A stretch of DNA of 43,538 nucleotides. Origin: Gnetum montanum (Eukaryota; Streptophyta; Gnetopsida; Gnetales; Gnetaceae). The stretch lies in the NCBI GenBank assembly GCA_015680685.1, contig MNCI01003660.1, positions 1,494,633-1,538,170 on the forward strand, given 5' to 3'. The translations under genes and the position numbers were made by a program. Positions 1 to 9,898 of this stretch are shown in pieces. How positions within the stretch are numbered: the stretch's first letter is position 1; each line of letters starts with the position of its first letter. The notes below the pieces were generated by a model. It worked only from the letters and a program-made list of their open reading frames with translations. It was not told where the DNA came from and made no database searches.

Positions 1-405
1 CTCTTTATTGTGCCAAAACAAGTACGTTTCTCCTAAGTACCAGGCACTTTGTTCAGAGAGGACAGGCCAGAAGGGAGACCCTTTAAGGTGATCCCTAACA
101 GCCTCAGGAGCAAACTCTGCAAAAGATTCGAAGTTGAGTTCCACAATTACCGAAGCAATCGTGGACTTCGCATGGATGGCTTGAACACATTCGGGGGGTA
201 ATGTGAGTTGTTGTCCCAGTTCAGGCACAGCAGCTCCTCCTTCTGCCTGTCCGGACCGTCTGGTAGGAGGTTCGTTTTGATGGATACTGAATGAATGCAC
301 CTCCTGTTCATTATGTTGTCCGGCAGGGACTTATCTTCGACCTCTCCTAGGTTGTTTTGCTCCTCCTTGGGTTGGACTCTTCTGCTGGGTGCATTTCGGG
401 GCCAT
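1..405 (-). pseudogene. Unrecognised open frame, one in-frame stop, truncated by window edge
   Basis: From ATG at 405 the frame reads MAPKCTQQKSPTQGG and a basic stretch (KQPRRGRR), meets one TAA at 331-333, and then stays open for 110 codons to base 1. The distal half looks like a real folded protein (LPPECVQAIHAKS, then SFAEFAPEAVRDHL, SPFWPVLSEQSAWYLG). Its CpG content is high compared with the decayed surroundings. The ATG follows directly on a strong 3' splice acceptor (TGATTGCAG). I do not recognise the family; a retroelement ORF of the Athila ORF1 or plant-transposon-protein type is possible but not shown. The single stop may be a recent nonsense mutation. Confidence 0.5.
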
Positions 406-619
406 CTGCAATCACACGGGCCAACATTAGTAAGGTTGTTTAAGAAATAAAGTTATACCTTACTATTTGTCTTAATTAAAGATCATGTGTTATTGTGTGA
501 TCGTGCCCAAAAATTATGAGAGTGGATCCTATGACTTAGGCGGATTTCGGTTTAATCTCCCGGTATACTTAAGTTCATATGATTTATGGCGCAATTTCCT
601 AAGTGTTAGTATTAATTAC
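406..619 (-). other. Possible leader intron of element 0
   Basis: On the minus strand a donor-like AGG|GTAATTA lies at 619 and an acceptor TGATTGCAG ends at 406, directly before the ATG. A good plant branch-point sequence (TTACTAAT, 426-433) lies about 20 nt upstream of the acceptor. Length would be 214 nt and the region is T-rich. This is inferred from consensus only. Confidence 0.35.
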
Positions 620-871
620 CCTAATTGATGTCCTTTGGGCAATGAAAAATTCCAAAAAAATTAGGCACTTTTCGGCAAGTGTCTCTCCCCCACGACTAAA
701 CTGAACACTCCGGGTTCAAGCAAGTTCAAACGGAATTAAAATCGGAGTACCAGCGTGCAAGATAGAGTGGAAAAAACAAGGGTCACTCAAGCGCAAGTCG
801 CATAGAAAAAAAATTCAAAAACTTCCCCCCGCGTAAATGCCAAATGATGCAAAGTGTTGCGGCGGGGGTCC

Positions 872-879
872 TATTTATA
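872..879 (-). promoter_or_regulatory. TATA box of element 0
   Basis: TATAAATA on the minus strand, directly after the palindrome array, at the same relative place as the TATA boxes of elements 1, 2 and 3. Confidence 0.6.
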
Positions 880-889
880 GGAAAGGGGG

Positions 890-965
890 GACGCGATATC
901 GCGTACGGTACATCGCGTACGCGATATCTCGTGGGACGCGATATCGCGTACGCGATATCTCGGCC
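890..965 (-). repeat. U3 palindrome array (CGCGATATCGCG / CGTACG)
   Basis: Several copies of CGCGATATCGCG-like units joined through CGTACG steps. Each unit is its own reverse complement, so the array reads similarly on both strands. It lies immediately upstream of a TATA box. Confidence 0.8.
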
Positions 966-981
966 CAACCAAAGTGAGACA

Positions 982-2347
982 ACTAACAAAGACCGAATTT
1001 TAAATGATTTTTCTTGAAATTAATGTGTAAAACTAGGACATTAACAAGAATTAATGGACTCAAGGGTAATTACATGAATTCGAAAGGCACTTTGAATGAG
1101 ATAGGTGTGAATTTAACAATTAAAACTTTGGCGGTTATGAAGAAAAGGGAATATAATAGTACATTGGAACGTTAAAGTTTGGAGGGTTAATAAATGGGAA
1201 AGAAAATTATGAAAAACTAAGCTGAGGGTCAAAAATTTGTGTGTTCTAGCTAGAGAATTAATGAAGATTACGAAAAATAACACAAGTGGGTCCTCCCCAA
1301 AGCAGGTTTCAACCTATTATGCCCTTGTGTAACCACACTTAAAGTGTCCGTGGGCACTAGAAGGGTTAAATGTAATCTGCACTAACTCCACAAAACACAC
1401 ACATGTAAATATCACCGGAATGAGATGAAAATTTTATGTTACACGGGACACGAGCTACAATTACACGAACAGTGAGATGAGATGAAGTAGAGAAAGGGAT
1501 CATAGAGATCGGGACATGAGGTAACTGTCGCAGGGCACAATGAATCCTGCGTGTAAAGCATGATTAATGTGTCATTAACCCGTCATTCCAAGATCAAGAC
1601 CAAGTCCATTCCTCTAAACAGTGACATCGCATTGTTTCATCCCATGATGAACAACTATGAGAGTACCATAACAACAAGGCGTACGATCACTTGGCGTTTA
1701 GTACAAGGGAGGAGTGATTTTTGTTTTATGGCACTTCTTTTTTTTTTCTTCTTCTTTTCTTTTTCTCTCTTTACTGAATCCAGAGAAGCCGCCAACCTTC
1801 AGGCATGGGTGCATGTCTTTCCAGTGGGACCCCCTAGAACAGCTTTTGATTTTCGAGTGCCCTTTTGATTACTCTTACTCCCATTTTTCATTAGATCTAC
1901 AAGGATCTTAGTACAACCATATTGCATGATAACTCCCACAGATGTCACCAAAGAGAATCCACAAGTCCCCTTGATGTCACACCCTAATCATTCCCTCTTG
2001 GTCCATCCTTCTTCATTCTGGGTACAATGAACACAAAATTAATTTTAAGTTTTAGAAATTTCAAGAATATCACTGTACCCTCGAACAGAACCTCTTTATT
2101 TATAGAGTGGATGAGTGGGTGTAGTGGGCTCACTGTTTCAAATAATTGATCACTCATGACTTAATAACATAAAACACATCTCAACCAACGATCCACATGA
2201 GTGTTTTATTCGTAGATGAGATTACTTACAAAAACATGAAAATACAAACACACAAAAAGATAAAACAAAAAAGTTAAAAGATGAAAAACTGGAAAACAAA
2301 AAGTTGTAAAATTAAAGAAAATTAAAAACATTTATTAATCCTGCTTG
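982..2347 (-). other. Noncoding tail of element 1
   Basis: There is no credible gene here; short frames such as the one around 1714-1868 come from a T-rich run. Two blocks recur in the same order in elements 2 and 3: one containing a CAAGGGGACTTGT-type core (about 1945-2000; about 30625-30660 in element 3) and one of about 78 bp (1280-1357) ending in CTTTGGG(A/G)AGGACCCACTT. Conservation in untranslated sequence suggests a cis-acting role. Confidence 0.7.
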
Positions 2348-4327
2348 TTACTGAAATGGGGGATATCCCCCATAACTAAACGGTTGAGTATGGCTAGGAT
2401 TAATAAATGAAGAATGAGGATCCATGCATATTGGAATTATTGACACCGGTCCAAACTTATCCCCTTCGATTTTACGCACTTTGTAATAAACACAGTGGGG
2501 CACTTCATACGATGTAGTTCCCGGATAACGAGTTGACCCACTATGATGTTTAGGACCGTTAGATGGTATGCAAGGATTGGGCTGATGCCTCCCATGGTTG
2601 TGTTCATTGGGCCTTGTGGTTGTTGGAGTGTTAGTTGGTGGCCCTGATGAAGTTACATGAGGCGTTGGGTTCGAAGGTAAGGGTGCACCACATTGTTGGA
2701 CTTGTGCTGGGTTGGAAGATGCAGTGGCCTCAGAGTTATGTTGTCCCTTCCTACGGCCGTGTTTAAAGAAAGGACGTCTTTGATGTTGAGGAGGCTCTTC
2801 ACTGCTGTAAGTAGCAGCAGCACAAGTGTTGTTCGTGGGTTGCGGTGGTACAAACACCTGAGGAACAGTTGGTGGCATTGTGGAAGGAGGGAAAGGATAA
2901 GAATGTTGAAAGTTAGGAGGAGGATAAGGTGCACAAGGTGGTGGTTGTGTTGGAGGTATGGGTTGATGGTATTGTGAAGAATGGTATTGTGGTGAGATAA
3001 AGTGTGGTGGCCCAGTTGAAGAAACAGGATGTTGAACGTTATAAGCATTTGGATTCGGAAAATGTGAAGGGTGCCTCCAGTCTAAGGGTGGATTCCCCCA
3101 CGACTGGGATTGTTGCCACTGTGGTCTAACACAGTATCTCTGTACGAACTCTGGATGTAACGTGTTTCCCCAATGCTCATGTAGATGTAACAGTATTGGG
3201 CATTGGCCTTTGGGGTGATCGTACAGGCATATGTTGCATTCATATGTATGATTGGCAGTTGAGCGCTTATTCCCTTCATTCTTTTTCTCCGAATGTCTAT
3301 GATTTCGTCCTGCTTCTTGGGTTGTGAAAACTCTATCTCCAATGTTGTTGACATATTCTTCACTCTTTTGATTCATCCATTCCAACATCTTATTGATCTT
3401 TGCCTCGGCTTCTTCTAACAATTGTTGTATTGGCAAAGGTGATGTTTCCACCTTGGAATTTGTTGATCTCTCCTTGTTATGATCATGGACCTTTGTTGAG
3501 TTAAGATTTTGGTCCCGTTGATGTTTTTCAACACTCTCCCATGTAGCTATTTCTCCTTCTTCTTTTGCTACCCGCTTAATAAGCTCTTGGATTTGATGGG
3601 TTCGTAGGTTGTATAGTTGACCTCGGGCATACATTCCTAAGGTCACTCTTGTTTCATTACGTAGCCCATCAAAGATGTAATACATTAGCCTTTCCTCGGA
3701 AAACCCATGGCCTGGACAGTTGTTTAACAGTGCATAATATCTTTCTAAGGCCATGTCCAAGGGTTCATGTTTTTCTTGTTTCCATCCTTGGATTTGTTTC
3801 CTCAAGGCTGACACTCTAGCGTAGGATTGATATTTTTCGTTAAAGGCTTCTACCATTGTTGACCAGCGTCGTACCGAATTTGGTTTCAACAATCTATACC
3901 ATACTTTAGCTTGGTCAACGAGTGTCATAGGAAAGAGGTTCAGTTTTTGCCAACTGTTATCAATGTTATTCCATGTGCAGGCATCGTAGAAGGCTAGTAA
4001 ATGTTGATGCGGATCTAAGTCATAGCCTCCTGAAAATTTAGGAAAGTTATTTAAATCGAGCCTGGGTAGTCGGCTCTCTTTACGATGCCTACGTGAGATT
4101 CGAACAGCCTCTTGTATTTGCGTGAAGCTTGTAGTGGCCAGTGGGGGTTCATCGTCATCAGGTAAGTTATGTCTTCTTGTGTTATGATGACGTTGTTTTT
4201 GTTCATTCTTATAGGAAACTCCCACTTCAGGTTGTATACTCCAACTTTCATCGTCATATAGCTCATTGGTTCTCCAATGAACATCCTCACTAAGTGTGGC
4301 GTTATTATCATCTTGTCGGAGAGACAT
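2348..4327 (-). CDS. gag: Retrotransposon Gag protein of element 1, intact
   Basis: This 659-residue protein would form the particle that packages the element RNA. Residues about 104-240 match the plant retrotransposon gag (capsid) domain: HQHLLAFYDAC, AKVWYRLL, then NCPGHGFSEERLMYYIFDGL. A charged, probably helical stretch follows (about 245-345). A zinc knuckle sits at C364, C367, H371, C376, one residue shorter between C and H than the usual CX2CX4HX4C. After about residue 400 the chain is rich in Pro, Gln, His and Tyr. No protease motif follows and the frame closes with TAA. The start is the only ATG near the primer site and aligns with the gag starts of elements 2 and 3. Relative to those copies it lacks a Ser/Arg-rich N-terminal segment. 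It was presumably mobilised by an autonomous partner in trans. Confidence 0.9.
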   Translation of the reverse strand: MSLRQDDNNATLSEDVHWRTNELYDDESWSIQPEVGVSYKNEQKQRHHNTRRHNLPDDDEPPLATTSFTQIQEAVRISRRHRKESRLPRLDLNNFPKFSGGYDLDPHQHLLAFYDACTWNNIDNSWQKLNLFPMTLVDQAKVWYRLLKPNSVRRWSTMVEAFNEKYQSYARVSALRKQIQGWKQEKHEPLDMALERYYALLNNCPGHGFSEERLMYYIFDGLRNETRVTLGMYARGQLYNLRTHQIQELIKRVAKEEGEIATWESVEKHQRDQNLNSTKVHDHNKERSTNSKVETSPLPIQQLLEEAEAKINKMLEWMNQKSEEYVNNIGDRVFTTQEAGRNHRHSEKKNEGNKRSTANHTYECNICLYDHPKGQCPILLHLHEHWGNTLHPEFVQRYCVRPQWQQSQSWGNPPLDWRHPSHFPNPNAYNVQHPVSSTGPPHFISPQYHSSQYHQPIPPTQPPPCAPYPPPNFQHSYPFPPSTMPPTVPQVFVPPQPTNNTCAAATYSSEEPPQHQRRPFFKHGRRKGQHNSEATASSNPAQVQQCGAPLPSNPTPHVTSSGPPTNTPTTTRPNEHNHGRHQPNPCIPSNGPKHHSGSTRYPGTTSYEVPHCVYYKVRKIEGDKFGPVSIIPICMDPHSSFINPSHTQPFSYGGYPPFQ

Positions 4328-4439
4328 TGTTGTGTGCGAATTTATGTGACTTTTAATAATTTCTTCTTTTTAAGAGATATATCGTTAAGTTCTTTACAGC
4401 GACCTTGTATGATATAACTAATCTAGATAACTAGCACCA

Positions 4440-4457
4440 TCCCCGGCAACGGCGCCA
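4440..4457 (-). promoter_or_regulatory. Primer-binding site for tRNA-Asp (GTC)
   Basis: The plus strand reads TCCCCGGCAACGGCGCCA, the 3' end of plant tRNA-Asp, so the minus strand pairs with it over all 18 nt. One base separates it from the LTR end at 4459. This fixes element 1's orientation. Confidence 0.92.
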
Positions 4458-4804
4458 ATGATGAGTGGCGAGGTACCCCTACACTCAACCATACGAAACG
4501 AGCGTCGCACGCGCGATCCGGTCGAACTCCGCAGATGGACTAGTTGTGGCACCTAGATAGTTAGCCTTAGGTCGCAGTTCGCTGTCTTCCCATCTAGACT
4601 AGTTTTGCATATGTCACGTATGGTTTAGTCTAGATGAGGTGTATGATGTGTCCTAATTCTAATGCTACTCCTGATGGCAGTGGAAAATAATATTTAACTA
4701 AATCTAAGCTAAGAGGAAAAGGGTAAGAAAATCTAATCTAGCCTAAGTGCGACGAGCAACCGATTCCTTGATCAACCGTACACATCTTGGACTTCGTGCA
4801 CGAC

Positions 4805-4935
4805 TGCCACTGGGACTACCAAGCATAGGCCTAGGTACGCCACTGGGATTACCAAGCGCAGACCCCAAATACGCCACTGGGTTACCAAGCGTAGATCCCC
4901 CTAGCTACACCACTGGGCTACCAAGCAGTCACACT
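4805..4935 (-). repeat. Tandem repeat inside the LTR, about four units of 34-36 bp
   Basis: On the plus strand the unit carries CCACTGGG followed by TACCAAGC and a TAGRYCC-like linker. The short frame 4747-4938 with recurring LGLPS is a by-product of this periodicity, not a gene. Element 3's LTRs hold only about one equivalent unit (near 27200 and 32825). Confidence 0.8.
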
Positions 4936-5325
4936 TAAATGCTCGTAATCAAGTCGAACTCGTTCCGCTTCTAGGAGTTTAGGGTTGAGAGACTAATCGC
5001 GATAAGTAACCGATTCCTTAACTAGCCGTACACACCCGTAGATGCTCGTAGTCAAGTCGTACTTACACCGCGCTATGAAAGCAATAAATAACATGAAATA
5101 AATAACAATAAATAAACTAAGTGAATGCTGCAATGATGAAGTAATCTTGATCTTTATTGCCGGTCATGTGCGTGTCCAAGTACGGCACACTCGAATAAAG
5201 ACACCGTACAATCACATTCACCACACTGTGGGCAGACACGGGAAAATTCTAACTCTGGAGGGATCAAACTGCCAAAGCTTCGCTACACTAAAACTGGGAT
5301 CCCCGAATAAGGGAGAGCCGCCTCT

Positions 5326-5333
5326 TATTTATA
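5326..5333 (-). promoter_or_regulatory. TATA box of element 1 LTR
   Basis: TATAAATA on the minus strand, just downstream of the palindrome array. Confidence 0.7.
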
Positions 5334-5344
5334 GAAATGACGGC

Positions 5345-5457
5345 TGACTGCGATATCGCGTATGTGATATCGCAGGGCAGGACGTGATATCGCGTACGTG
5401 ATATCACGGGGGATGCGATATCGCGTCAGACGCGATATTGCGTACGCGATATCGCGG
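5345..5457 (-). repeat. U3 palindrome array of element 1
   Basis: About seven GATATC-centred palindromes, mostly CGCGATATCGCG or GTGATATCAC, alternating with CGTACG steps. The core is the same as in element 0 and, in CpG-decayed form, in elements 2 and 3. Confidence 0.85.
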
Positions 5458-5480
5458 CCGACGCAAACTGCGTCTCATCA

Positions 5481-7304
5481 GACACTGAATGCCAAAGTGT
5501 ACGAAGTGACAAGCTTTACAAAATTGGTTGTTCATGATAAGAGAAGTGAACATCTTGGATAACACTGACATCTAACACCTCTTGGAAACCAAAGAGAGAG
5601 ATAGAAGATCCAATGATCATGAACAGTCTTTATCATAAGGTGCTACTGAATCATCCTTGGTGAAGATAGTCTCGCTTCCAATCCATGCTTCCCACTACAA
5701 TCATAATAGAACCATGAATTAGTATGTAATGTGTAATGCATAGCTGTTAAGTACCTTGTCTCTTTTGTGGCTACACTCATCTAGGTTATAATCGTGGTAG
5801 ATTGATTCCTTTAGTAGTGTTAGTGGGAAGGCTGACAAATAGAGTCAAATAAATAAGCGGTCCATTAAATTTGAAAAATTTTGACACAAGAAAATATTTG
5901 AAAAGGGTGTAAGCATTCACAACAATAAAAAGAAAAGTTCATTGAAAAATGTTATGAAGATGTGCACAATTGGATGTCATTGATGAGGTAAACAAAAAGA
6001 TTTGATTGTAAGAGGGTCTAAGGGTAAAGAACTAAACTAACCTAACTAAAAGATAAGTAAGTGGGTCCTTCCCAAAGCAGGCACAGACCATTTATGCCCT
6101 TGCATAACTTCAAACCAAAGAGTCCATGGGCTCCATGGATGATTAATGGTTACTAAAAGTTAAGTACAAAAACCTAGAAGAAACTAACTAGGAATTCCGA
6201 CACATCAAACTAAGACATCAAATCAAAAACATGAAACCAATAGTGAGGTGAGACATGGAAAGCATAGATGGATGAGAGATAGTGAAATGAAGTTCCTAAT
6301 TAAGGTCACATGAAGTCCCTTGTGGATTTTGTGGTTAAATGACTTGATAGGATCCATCCTTAGTCCAGACCAAAACTAACCACATTTAGTGACTTTGCAT
6401 CAACATTCGAAGACCAGTCCATCCCCTGAGACATAAGAGTGCTCCCATATAACAACCACCATTCCTTGTAAGAAAATAAAAGATAAGTAGGAAGTGAGGA
6501 AGGGTCTTAGTTATAGGGTACCTTCAAGCATGGGTACATGTCTTTCTAGTCCCATAAGAAATGCTTGTAGCTCGTTTATTCCATCTAAGGGGTATGCTTT
6601 GAATTCCCCCTTTTTTGTGTTTTCGAAATGGGAACCAACCATGCAAAGACACATGCATTTATTTTGTCCAAGGAATGTGCTTTTAATCCTCATCATTTTT
6701 TTAATAAGAACCACACTATGCAAGGACTTATTCAACCTCCTTTTATTGATGGACACACATGCACCTAGGCAAATAGAAAGGCACAAAGAATACTGAATCC
6801 CCTTGAAGCCAAACCTTGTTCAAACCTTTGAATCCTTCCTAATTCTGGAAACTACCAAAGTCACAAATTTATTAAAGTTTTATTAATGAAAAAGGGACTA
6901 CATGTTTCCAAAATAAGAAAAACCATAGAGTTTGTGGATGGGTGGATGTCATGGACTCACTACCTATTACATGAAAAAGAAACCATGTCCTAATGATTTG
7001 TAATGAAATTCAAAGCCAGAAACCAAACACCAATAATCAAATAAAAAAATAATACATACCACCATCAAGCAACACATTACCACTATACCTGGCACTTATT
7101 AAAAAAAAGTTAGAAAATCACACCAAAATAAAAGATAATATAAAAGAAAGTGTAAAATATTCAAGAAATAGTAAATGTACTAATGATGGTGTAAAAAAAT
7201 TAGAAAAAATTAATAACATAAAAACAAGATGATGTAAAATAAAGAATGTGTAAAACAAAAAGTTTTAAAACAAAAAGATGAAAAACACTTAAGAATCGTG
7301 AAGA
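5481..7304 (-). other. Noncoding tail of element 2
   Basis: AT-rich sequence without a gene. It keeps the family's conserved block at 6058-6133 (TGCAAGGGCATAA, then CTTTGGGAAGGACCCACTT on the minus strand) and the CAAGGGACTT-like block near 6305-6335. The frames at 6494-6796 and 6511-6786 overlap on opposite strands and resemble nothing. Confidence 0.65.
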
Positions 7305-9773
7305 CTAGAATGGGGGATAAACCTCATGACTAAACATTTAGTCATGAAAAGGATTAATAAGTGGATAAATAGGATCCATGCATGTATGAAACATTAGGAA
7401 CTTTTCATGCCCTAGCCACTAGGTGTCTATTGGTGGTGTGGTAGCTAGGTAGAAAAATTATTGGTCACACACCTTATTATTATATATATGGTGGGTCAAG
7501 GTATGAGGTGTGTTAACATTATAAATGACTAGCCCATGATTGCACCCTTGATTATGAGGTGGTATGCATGGATTTATTTATCTTCCCTCATTTGTAGATT
7601 CATTGGTTGGATTTGGGATTAGAGTACTAATGCATGGTGGTCCTTGTGTAGGCTTAGAGGATGGTGGTTGTGAAAACGAAGGTGATGCACTAGATTAGCA
7701 TTATGCTAGCTTGAATGATGTGGTGGGTCCATGTGTGGTTTGCTTTGGTCTATGGCCTTTCCTCCAAAAGGATTGTTTCCTATGTTGTAATGGAGACCCA
7801 CTAGTGTTAGCATCTTTATGCACATGTGTAGCACAAGCGGCATTCGTTTGTTGATATTGTGGTGTAAAACCTTCCTAAATTACTAGTGATGGCGTATAAG
7901 AAGATGGATTATGAGAATATTTAGGGGAAGTTGGATGGTAAGAGGCACAAGGTGGTGATCCTTCAAGGGATGTCATGTATTGATGGTACTCGAGAGAGTG
8001 GTAGTGGCAATTTCAAGTGGAGGATGTAGAGCTAGTTGAAGAAATAGGGTGTTGAAGATAACAACTGTGCATTTTTAGTGGATATGGCTAATGTGGTGGT
8101 GGCCTCCCCCACAACTGTGGTTGTTTCCATTATGGTTGAGGACCATGTTAATGTTGGTAATAAGTCCCCTTAGGATGGTATGATTGGTTGTGGGACTATC
8201 TAAAATTACCTTGTGGGAGAGGAAGTCTCCCAAGCATGTGCTTTTGCACAAACTTTAGATTTAAAGCACCTACCCAATACTCCTATAGATGTAAAAATAT
8301 AGGGAATTAGCCCTTTGGATGGTCATATATGCATAGGTCACATCCATCATCTTCGTCTATGGTGGAGTCTTTAGCCTCACATTCGTCAACCACTTTTCTC
8401 GTCTACCAAAAAGTGTTACTGATTGTTTCCTAGTTTTGTGTCCTTTGTTTATTGTGATCACCTTGCATGTATTACATGATCTTCTTCTTCATGACCATCC
8501 TAATAAGAGTTGTGACATTTTCATCTATCCATTTAGACATCCTATTAAACTTTGCTTCTAGATCATCAATAGACTCCTTTATTGACAAAGTCTGTTGTGG
8601 AATAACCTTATCAAAAGTAGTTTCATTTTTCTTCCCATAAATTTGGACCTCCTTCGATTGAAAATTTGGGTCCCAATGATGTTTCTCAACATTCTCCCAT
8701 TTGCACATCTCTCCTTCTTTTGCGACACACTCTATTATCTCTTTAACATGATGGGCTTGAAGCTCATATAATTTCCCTAGGGCATACAACCCAAGGATCA
8801 CCCTTGTTTCACTATGAAGCCCATCTATGATGTGGTAAAGCTACTCTTCCTTGAAGAAACCATGACCTAGGAATTTATTTAGCAAGGCATAATATCTATC
8901 TAAGGCCATGTCCAAGGGTTCACGCTATTCTTTTTTGCACTCTTGGAGTTGTCTCCTCAGATTGGACACTATCTTATAAGTTTGATATCTCTCGTTGAAA
9001 AGTCCCAACATTGTTAACAAGCATCAGATTAAATTTGGTTTCAACAATTGGTACCACACTTCAGCTTTATTAATTAGTGTCCTAGAAAAGAGCTTAAGCT
9101 TTTTCCATGCACTTTCAATGTTGTAAAAAGCACAGGCATCCTGGAAGGCTTGTAAATAATGTTGAGGATTTGAATCATAGCCTTCTACAAACTTAGGAAG
9201 ATTATTCATGTCTAGCTTAGGTAAACAACTTTGTTTGAAATTCCTGAGATATATCTTAACTGGCTCTATGATATGCATTAGGCTCTTAGTGGCCAACAAC
9301 GGTTCATCATCATCAAAAAAATTGTGAGGAAAATTTCTATGTTCATGGTGACTTCTTTGACTTTTCCATTGGGTTCGATTCTAATTTTTAGTCTGGCCCT
9401 TTAATGGAGCTCTATCTCTATACCTATATTCATCTTTATTAAAACTAGAAGTTGAGGGGGAAGAGGAAGATGAGGAATTGTAAGGATTTCCATGGCTACT
9501 ATGGTGTTCCTCAAGGTCCCTTGATTTATCAATTCTGGGTTTCAAGGAGGTCTTAGGCCTTGAGGCCTTCCCTAGTCTAGGACCTACATCATCTTCTCTA
9601 AAATTGTTTGTCTTAGGTGAATGTAGTATTTGAGTGTTGTTAGGGTGTTCATGATCATAAGAAACCCCTGCATAAGGTTGATCACTCCAATTGTCTTCAT
9701 CGTATATTGTGTTATTCCTTCAATGAATGTGTTCACTATATAGTGCATCATCATTTCCGTGTGGGAGAGACAT
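7305..9773 (-). pseudogene. gag: Gag of element 2, broken by many stops and frameshifts
   Basis: It starts MSLPHGNDD at 9773, matching element 1's MSLRQDDNN. A Ser-rich segment (SSSSSSPSTSSF) lies before DDDEPLLATKSL. The capsid domain survives in pieces: 9299-9024 (PKLDMNNLPKFVEGYD, then AFQDACAFYNIESAWKKL) and 8801-8472 (LGLYALGKLYELQAHHVKEI). The zinc knuckle remains as CDLCIYDHPKG near 8340-8300, where the downstream codon is now a stop. The proline/glutamine-rich C-terminal part (about 8100-7305) is recognisable by alignment only. Confidence 0.82.
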
Positions 9774-9879
9774 TATTGTTGGTTTATATTATGTGTGATT
9801 TAATATTTTCTAAAATATATATCATTAATACCTCTACAATGATCATGTATAATATAACTAATCTAGATAACTAGCACCA

Positions 9880-9897
9880 TCCTCGACAACGACACTA
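9880..9897 (-). promoter_or_regulatory. Decayed tRNA-Asp primer-binding site of element 2
   Basis: It differs from the perfect site at 4440-4457 in five positions, all C-to-T or G-to-A transitions. Confidence 0.8.
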
Positions 9898-9898
9898 A

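Larger units (their letters stand above)
1..981 (-). mobile_element. Element 0: 5' end of an LTR-like retroelement, continuing off the left edge
   Basis: Read on the minus strand, the unit starts near 981 with TGTCTCAC, passes a palindrome array (890-965) and a TATA box (872-879), then a leader and an open frame beginning at 405. The array and the bases just upstream of it align with the U3 of element 1's LTR (5345-5480), but everything after the TATA box is different, so it is a relative with a different body rather than element 1's own 3' LTR. No polypurine tract precedes 981 and I see no primer-binding site, so where the LTR ends is unknown. It cuts the noncoding tail of element 1. An alternative is a promoter region of another transposon type that shares this U3. 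Confidence 0.45.
982..5480 (-). mobile_element. Element 1: gag-only Ty3-type LTR retrotransposon, 3' end cut by element 0
   Basis: The order on the minus strand is 5' LTR (5480-4459), tRNA-Asp primer site (4457-4440), gag (4327-2348), then about 1.37 kb of noncoding tail ending where element 0 begins. No protease, RT, RNase H or integrase is present between gag and the break, nor in the same part of its relative element 3, which is complete. The layout matches the non-autonomous class described as TR-GAG. CpG-rich sequence, a perfect primer site and an unbroken gag mark it as the youngest member of its family here. The bases next to the LTR outer end (GACAC, 5481-5485) should be its target duplication; the partner copy is outside the window. 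Confidence 0.85.
4459..5480 (-). repeat. 5' LTR of element 1 (1022 bp)
   Basis: It runs from TGATGAG (5480, minus strand) to CATCA (4459), directly beside the primer site. U3 holds the palindrome array (5345-5457), then TATAAATA (5326-5333) and a polyadenylation signal AATAAA (5153-5158). It aligns along its length with the LTRs at 9899-10786, 26687-27570 and 32295-33193. It is longer than those because of a tandem repeat (4805-4935) and a second copy of a CCGATTCCTT-containing segment (4995-5035, compared with 4749-4785). Confidence 0.9.

Noticed and set aside
1-981. 3' LTR of element 1
   Set aside because: Only the U3 array and nearby bases align with 4459-5480; the region after the TATA box is unrelated and no polypurine tract precedes it.
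1560-1911. Two overlapping plus-strand frames with a Phe-rich run
   Set aside because: They arise from a T-rich stretch in the noncoding tail of a minus-strand element and show no motif.
4440-4457. A tRNA-Asp gene, because its 3' end matches exactly
   Set aside because: Only the last 18 nt match; no cloverleaf lies upstream, and the site abuts an LTR, so it is a primer-binding site.
4747-4938. Small protein with LGLPS repeats
   Set aside because: It results from a tandem DNA repeat within an LTR and lies on the strand opposite to transcription.
5345-5457. CRISPR-like array of short palindromes
   Set aside because: Units are joined by short palindromic steps rather than unique spacers, the setting is a plant LTR, and they sit upstream of a TATA box.
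4459-5480. Shared LTR serving as both 5' LTR of element 1 and 3' LTR of element 2
   Set aside because: No polypurine tract lies next to 5480 on element 2's side, and its tail stops short of the length seen in element 3, so nested insertion fits better.
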